From NCBI GenBank assembly GCA_029778935.1, contig JAKPBM010000082.1, positions 1 to 5,991 of the forward strand: a DNA stretch of 5,991 nucleotides, in the 5' to 3' direction. The position numbers and the translations under genes were made by a program. The notes under the pieces were generated by a model. That model was given only the letters and a program-made list of their open reading frames with translations, had not been told where the DNA came from and did no database searches. Positions 5,794 through 5,991 of the stretch are shown piece by piece (positions within the stretch are counted from its first letter, which is position 1; every line of letters begins with the position of its first letter). The stretch comes from Bacillota bacterium (GTDB lineage: Bacteria > Bacillota > Clostridia > Oscillospirales > QAMX01).

Positions 5794-5991
5794 CGGTAAA
5801 TTTAGCAATGCTGCGAATGGCTGCGGCGTTGGTTGCCGCGGAAGCCCCTATTTTGCGCTGCGGAAGGCGGGTTTTTATAATTGAAATGTGCCCGCTCCCC
5901 TGTCTTGCGCGTCGCAAGGTGCGGACTGCGTCTGGCGGAGTCGAATAGCCCCTTACAGCTTCCTGCGGAAGGTTGCAGGGTGGGGCTTGCG
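5794..5991. other. Structured intergenic DNA, no supportable gene
   Basis: The stretch contains several inverted repeats: GCGGC/GCCGC (5823-5827, 5835-5839), CTTGCG/CGCAAG (5904-5909, 5913-5918), and a nested hairpin at 5948-5986 with an outer GCCCC/GGGGC and an inner CTTCC/GGAAG. On the minus strand one frame stays open from the right edge to a stop at 5729, ending 'KVLCPFCHEIQ', but it has no visible start, no ribosome binding site and runs through the hairpin at 5757-5793. I do not call it a gene. Such dense small repeats suggest a dispersed intergenic element. Confidence 0.4.

Noticed and set aside
4942..5808. Long minus-strand open frame of 288 codons opposite the kinase
   Set aside because: It is rich in Arg, Gln and Pro, as expected of a shadow frame of GC-rich coding DNA; it has no family resemblance and the plus strand encodes a clear PfkB kinase.
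5685..5948. Plus-strand open frame of 87 codons after the kinase
   Set aside because: It begins inside the probable operon terminator, lacks a ribosome binding site and runs through several hairpins.

Overview
The window reads as a GC-rich Firmicutes chromosome, most likely a gut-type member of the class Clostridia. The support is the family make-up (a clostridial-style XRE plus zinc-ribbon regulator, an AraC/GyrI-like regulator, an iron-type alcohol dehydrogenase), AGGAGG-type ribosome binding sites, sigma-A promoters with TG-extended -10 boxes, and GC-rich intrinsic terminators. Genus cannot be fixed from the sequence alone.

Layout from left to right. (1) At 1-44 is the first 14 codons of a leftward gene that leaves the window. 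It has a well-formed leftward promoter (78-106) and its N-terminus resembles a small helix-turn-helix regulator. (2) Diverging from it, with its own promoter at 189-217, is pncB (264-1733), nicotinate phosphoribosyltransferase of NAD salvage, closed by a hairpin terminator at 1740-1774. (3) Next is an AraC-type regulator with a GyrI-like ligand domain (1850-2734), closed by a perfect 12-bp terminator hairpin (2739-2773). (4) About 230 bases of apparent non-coding DNA follow. Then comes a leftward XRE/zinc-ribbon regulator that is broken (3004-3440), with several frame breaks in the helix-turn-helix and a UGA exactly where a zinc-ligand cysteine belongs. (5) After a short divergent spacer with small palindromes and a rightward promoter (3569-3597) come two genes overlapping by 4 bases: an iron-containing alcohol dehydrogenase (3659-4786) and a PfkB sugar kinase of fructokinase type (4783-5664). 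A probable terminator follows. (6) The last 270 or so bases hold strong inverted repeats but no gene I can defend, including a leftward terminator-like hairpin.

How the genes may work together. pncB stands alone as a housekeeping NAD salvage gene. The dehydrogenase-kinase pair is translationally coupled and could oxidise an alcohol or sugar alcohol and phosphorylate the resulting sugar, but the substrate cannot be read from the sequence. The decayed regulator diverges from this pair and may once have controlled it. I see no phage, CRISPR, toxin-antitoxin, transposase or biosynthetic cluster here. The window looks like ordinary core and accessory metabolism, and the points worth a second look are the decayed regulator, the kinase operon's substrate and the structured intergenic DNA.
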